Of a stretch of DNA of 64,000 nt, positions 61,167 to 64,000 are shown piece by piece (the stretch's first letter is position 1; each line of letters begins with the position of its first letter). The DNA is from Halorussus halophilus. GTDB lineage: Archaea > Halobacteriota > Halobacteria > Halobacteriales > Haladaptataceae. Location of the stretch: NCBI RefSeq assembly GCF_008831545.1, contig NZ_CP044523.1, forward strand, positions 124,001 through 188,000, in the 5' to 3' direction. A program made the position numbers and the translations under genes. The notes under the pieces were generated by a model that saw only the letters and a list, made by a program, of their open reading frames with translations, was not told where the DNA came from and searched no databases.

Positions 61167-61691
61167 TCAAAGCCTGAGCGCCATCTCGATTTCGAAGCTC
61201 TCCGAGCCTGCCGTCTCGAAGCCGACCGACTCGTAGAGGCCGACCGCGGCGTGGTTCCAGCGTTCGACGGTCAGCCAGACTTTCTCGACGTCGTTGGCGC
61301 GGCCGTGGCCCAACAGCCCACGAATCAGCTTCGAGCCGATGCCCGCCCGCTGGTAGTCCTGGTGGACGAAGATGGCGAGTTCCGAGGCGTCCTCACTGTC
61401 AGGGACGAGCGTGGCGTGGCCGACTGCTCGGTCGCCGTCCCACGCGACGACGTTCAGGCCGTCGAGCAGGCCATCGAGCCAATCTCGAACGCGCTCCTCC
61501 GTTGCTGGCGGGATGCCTTGAGCCCGGTCGGCAGAGTCGAAATCGACGTACATCTCCACGACGGCCTCGAACTCGTCGCGCTCGTAGGGACGAATCTCGA
61601 TTTCGCGGCCTTCCTTGTCCGCGAAGGTGAACGGCGGTTCGGGGAACTCCCCGGCGGACTCCTCGGGGTAGGTACGGTCGCTCGGACTCAT
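61167..61691 (-). CDS. GNAT family acetyltransferase
   Basis: A 174-residue acetyltransferase with a long acidic start, EIEIRPYERDEFEAVVEMYVDF, then motif A ELAIFVHQDYQRAGIGSKLIRGLLG and LYESVGFETAG. The start overlaps the Usp gene stop (ATGA at 61688-61691), so the two are translationally coupled, unusual for Usp and GNAT. In some bacteria GNAT and Usp domains cooperate in protein acetylation; a link here is a guess. Confidence 0.9.
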   Translation of the reverse strand: MSPSDRTYPEESAGEFPEPPFTFADKEGREIEIRPYERDEFEAVVEMYVDFDSADRAQGIPPATEERVRDWLDGLLDGLNVVAWDGDRAVGHATLVPDSEDASELAIFVHQDYQRAGIGSKLIRGLLGHGRANDVEKVWLTVERWNHAAVGLYESVGFETAGSESFEIEMALRL

Positions 61692-62056
61692 CGTATCAGG
61701 GTGACGCTAACGGGGGAGTTCAACAGGACGAACTCCGAGATGTGACCGAGCTGAATCTTGCCCATCGGACTGCGTTGGCCGCCACCGAGGACGATTCGGT
61801 CGAAGCCTTCGCTCTCGGCGATGTCTACCAACTGACTTCCGGGGTCGCCCGTGACCCGTCGGACGCCCGCCGCGAAGTCCGCGTCTTGGAGTTCGTCTTT
61901 CACGCGCGCTTCTATCTCCTCGGCCCCGCGTTCGCTCTCCGGATTGTCGAGGATAATCACGGTGAGGTCGTCGTTGGCGGCCTTCGCGCGCTTGACTGTT
62001 TGCGTCAGCGCGTGGAGTGAGTCGTCGCTCCCGCCGATTCCCAGTAAGACTTTCAT
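61688..62056 (-). CDS. Short UspA protein
   Basis: A 122-residue Usp domain: MKVLLGIGGSDDSLHALTQTVKRAK at the start, and GGGQRSPMGKIQLGHISEFVLLNSP in the ATP-loop position, which keeps part of the glycine pattern. It is shorter than the usual 140-150 residues. Its stop overlaps the GNAT start. Confidence 0.87.
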   Translation of the reverse strand: MKVLLGIGGSDDSLHALTQTVKRAKAANDDLTVIILDNPESERGAEEIEARVKDELQDADFAAGVRRVTGDPGSQLVDIAESEGFDRIVLGGGQRSPMGKIQLGHISEFVLLNSPVSVTLIR

Positions 62057-62162
62057 ATCCGACCCAACCGTGCGAACCGTGAAAACAGTTGTGTGGGGGA
62101 CCGAGGCTTGCGAACCGCCCGCAGACGACACGCTTTTCCACCCTCCCTCGTAACGGCGAGGC

Positions 62163-63119
62163 ATGGCAGACGACGAGTCGCGTCCGAGTGGGGAGGAACA
62201 ACAGGACGCAGAGAGCGAGACCCGAGTGAGCGAAGCGAACGAGGGTCTCGAAAACGCGAGCGGTGAAACCGCGAGCGAGCGAGAGGAAGACATCAACGAA
62301 GCGAACGAGGGTCTCGAAAACGCGAGCGGTGAAACCGCGAGCGAGCGAGAGGAAGACCTCAACGAAGCGAACGAGGGTCTCGAAGACCGGAGTGGCATCT
62401 CGGAAGACGAGCGAAGCGAGTCTTCCAGCGACGACACCGACGTTTCGGGTGGCGACATCGACGCAGACGCCACCGAGACCGCCACCGCAACCGACAGTGA
62501 GGACGCCGTCACGGCGGACGCGGAAGCTACTGAGGAAGCCACCGAAGACGACGAACTCGGCGACGTTCCCGAACCGGACATCCCCGAGGACGTGCGCAAG
62601 TACGCCCGGTTCAAGAAGATGGACGGCGCACAGTACGACCGCGTCAACGAGTTCCTGCGCGACCGCACCTACATCACCGCCCGCGAGTGGGCCATCGCGC
62701 GCCTCTGTGCGGACTTCCGCACGGAGACGGGCGTCGAGATGACGAAGATCGGGAACAACCTGCCCGAACTCGTCCCGTTCATGACCGACACGTACACGCC
62801 CCAAGCAGTCAATCAGGCTCGCTCCTCGTTCGAGGACAAGGTTCGACAGGCGGGCGCGACCTTCCTCTACGGCGCGATGTCTGGCTTCTTCACCGCCGAG
62901 GAGTTGGACGACATGATGTACGAGGTGACGGAAGTCGCCAAGTTCCTGCTGGAAGTCGAGGGCGTGGACCTCTCGGTGGACGAGGAACTGGCCGCAGAAG
63001 ACCGAATCTCCGAAGTTATGCGGGAAGTCCAGTCGGCCAGCGAAGGCCTGCGAAAGGACGAACTAGAGTGTCCGAACTGCGGCCACGAGATGGAAGCGGC
63101 CGACGGTGACGACGACTGA
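62163..63119 (+). CDS. DUF5806 protein with N-terminal repeats
   Basis: A 318-residue haloarchaeal protein. Residues 24-75 hold two full 22-residue repeats beginning EANEGLEN plus a partial third, followed by an acidic Asp/Glu/Thr-rich linker to about 140. The folded part (about 145-300; EDVRKYARFKKMDGAQYDRVNEFLRDRTYITAREWAIARLCADFRTETGVEMTKIGNNLPELV) matches DUF5806 as I recall. A C-terminal CPNCGHE knuckle is half a zinc site. Function unknown; helices with ITAREWAIARL look DNA-binding-like. Confidence 0.83.
   Translation: MADDESRPSGEEQQDAESETRVSEANEGLENASGETASEREEDINEANEGLENASGETASEREEDLNEANEGLEDRSGISEDERSESSSDDTDVSGGDIDADATETATATDSEDAVTADAEATEEATEDDELGDVPEPDIPEDVRKYARFKKMDGAQYDRVNEFLRDRTYITAREWAIARLCADFRTETGVEMTKIGNNLPELVPFMTDTYTPQAVNQARSSFEDKVRQAGATFLYGAMSGFFTAEELDDMMYEVTEVAKFLLEVEGVDLSVDEELAAEDRISEVMREVQSASEGLRKDELECPNCGHEMEAADGDDD
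62232..62387 (+). repeat. 66-bp in-frame tandem repeat
   Basis: Copy 1 at 62232-62297 and copy 2 at 62298-62363 differ by about one base (ATC/CTC); a truncated third follows to about 62387. The near identity at DNA level, including silent positions, shows a recent duplication inside the DUF5806 gene. Confidence 0.88.
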
Positions 63120-63131
63120 GTAGTTTTCTCC

Positions 63132-63734
63132 TTATTCTTCTTCCACTGTGTCTCCTTCGCCAGTCTGCGGTTCGAACACCGAGGGGTCCGCGTGCGTGAA
63201 CTCGATGGTCTCCTCTGTCAGCGTCCGCAGGTAGGTGTGCATCTCCCCCGCGGCTCTGGCGGCGTTGAGCATCGCCTCGGAGTTCTGGGCGTCGTAGTAC
63301 GCTGGGTAGAGCAGGGCGAACTCCCCGTCGTGGTCCTCCATGGCGACGACGAGCAGGACGAGCGCGTCGGCCGTCGCGGAGTACACTTCGTAGGCGTCGA
63401 ACGCCGCCCCGCCTTCGAGTCGCTCCTCGACGGCGTCGAACTCGTCGTTCGGGAGGAGTACGTCGAGACCGAAGCGTTCGTCCCCTTCCTCCGGGTCGGG
63501 CGTCAGTGTCGTCACGTCGCCGGGGTGCAACTGGAGCGTCTCCCAGCCCTCGGCCTCGTACTCGGCGGCGGTCGCTTCCATGTCGGCGACCACGTCCTCC
63601 CAGAACTCCATCGCTCGGAGGTGGGTGCCGGGCATGTCGCCCATTCCTTCGAACGCCGCGGCGGGGTCGTCTTCTACCAGTGGTTCGGCGTCCTCTTCGG
63701 GCGCTCCGTCCGTCTCCTCGACATCGTCGCTCAT
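63132..63734 (-). CDS. Haloarchaeal conserved acidic protein (possibly DUF7529)
   Basis: A 200-residue acidic protein, MSDDVEETDGAPEEDAEPLVED at the start, WEDVVADMEATAAEYEAEGWETLQLHPGDVTTL, and FALLYPAYYDAQNSEAMLNAARAAGEMHTYLRTL. A two-layer alpha/beta fold is likely. I recall a haloarchaeal DUF of this pattern but cannot verify the number. ATG 63734 is favoured over upstream frames since those lack acidic composition. Convergent with the DUF5806 gene. Confidence 0.75.
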   Translation of the reverse strand: MSDDVEETDGAPEEDAEPLVEDDPAAAFEGMGDMPGTHLRAMEFWEDVVADMEATAAEYEAEGWETLQLHPGDVTTLTPDPEEGDERFGLDVLLPNDEFDAVEERLEGGAAFDAYEVYSATADALVLLVVAMEDHDGEFALLYPAYYDAQNSEAMLNAARAAGEMHTYLRTLTEETIEFTHADPSVFEPQTGEGDTVEEE

Positions 63735-63872
63735 GGGCAATGAGGCGTCCTTTTTAGTGAAAAAGCTTCGCATGACGGGCCTTCGCTGTGCCTGCAGTTG
63801 GTTTCGATGGCGGACGCTCGCCGGTTCCAGTGGAAAGCTATTTGCCTGCCGACGCACCACTTTCGTGTAATT

Positions 63873-64000
63873 GTGAGTGAGTTACTATCAATCTCGAATT
63901 TGCGGACGCAGTTCGACACAGATAGGGGTGTCGTCGAGGCCGTAGACGACTTCGACCTCACTATCGAGGAGGGTGAGACGGTCGGTCTGGTCGGGGAATC
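63873..64000 (+). CDS. ABC transporter ATP-binding protein, N-terminal fragment
   Basis: Begins GTG 63873: MSELLSISNLRTQFDTDRGVVEAVDDFDLTIEEGETVGLVGES, which runs off the window just before the Walker A glycines. The start SISNLRTQF and EAVD-x-FDL are typical of DppD/OppD-type oligopeptide or dipeptide transporter ATPases. The rest of the transporter should lie to the right. Confidence 0.88.
   Translation, partial: MSELLSISNLRTQFDTDRGVVEAVDDFDLTIEEGETVGLVGE

Noticed and set aside
61707-62804. Long minus-strand ORF over the DUF5806 gene
   Set aside because: Shadow of the repeat-bearing gene; its repeated sequence simply mirrors the 66-bp duplication.

Overview
The window is haloarchaeal chromosome. 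Proteins are strongly acidic and codons GC-rich. RNA polymerase is split into A' and A''. Promoters are AT-rich TATA-like boxes about 25-30 bases ahead of starts, often with no leader. Secreted and lipid-anchored proteins use twin-arginine (Tat) signals. Many genes belong to families found mainly in Halobacteria (HTH_10/Bat regulators, HalX, HalOD1, DUF5806, DUF5807, DUF6360). The genus cannot be fixed from sequence alone.

1-5.5 kb: the end of the RNA polymerase operon (rpoA1, rpoA2, nusA-like), followed not by the usual rps12-rps7-fusA but by a two-gene unit: a helical protein with a Tat-like N-terminus overlapping a PQQ-type alcohol dehydrogenase that lacks its own signal. 5.5-7.7 kb: an AT-rich island holding a lipoprotein, a chymotrypsin-like protease whose Tat signal is broken by an in-frame TGA, fragments of a tRNA 3' end, and intact tRNA-Lys. 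7.7-20.8 kb: M20 peptidase, a ParB-like protein, micro-genes, siroheme nitrite/sulfite reductase with DUF6360, zinc-finger micro-proteins, a REC-PAS5-histidine kinase, an adenylate-forming ligase, an SDR and a glycosyltransferase. 20.8-28.7 kb: mainly membrane proteins (HdeD-like, PH-domain, zinc-ribbon potassium channel, AI-2E permease, DUF389).

28.8-37.7 kb: an acetate block on the minus strand. The order of transcription is acs paralogue, a Bat-type regulator carrying a tyrosine-recombinase fold, acs, DUF4212 subunit, sodium/acetate-type symporter, UspA and a small membrane protein. This appears to be an uptake and activation unit with a resident regulator. 37.7-43.1 kb: beta-CASP nuclease, acetyltransferase, aldehyde dehydrogenase, a structured intergenic repeat, a predicted PD-(D/E)XK nuclease and a SOUL protein.

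43.3-49.2 kb: a signalling cluster (multi-sensor Bat regulator with a Glu in place of the phospho-Asp, HalOD1 protein, HalX response regulator, winged-helix and HTH_10 proteins) around ribosomal protein S6e. 49.3-64 kb: a secreted 5'-nucleotidase with substituted metal-site histidines, a kinase with an N-terminal winged helix, PfkB kinase and BtpA abutting tail to tail, DHH phosphoesterase, three UspA proteins, acetyltransferase, DUF5806 protein with fresh 66-bp repeats, and the start of an ABC-transporter ATPase at the right edge.

The most promising observations are the lanthanide-type DYD motif in the PQQ dehydrogenase and its possible carrier protein, the TGA inside the protease's twin-arginine motif, the recombinase-Bat fusion between two acs genes, the structured intergenic repeat shared by two distant gaps, and the PD-(D/E)XK protein. 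No complete new defence or mobile system was recognised.
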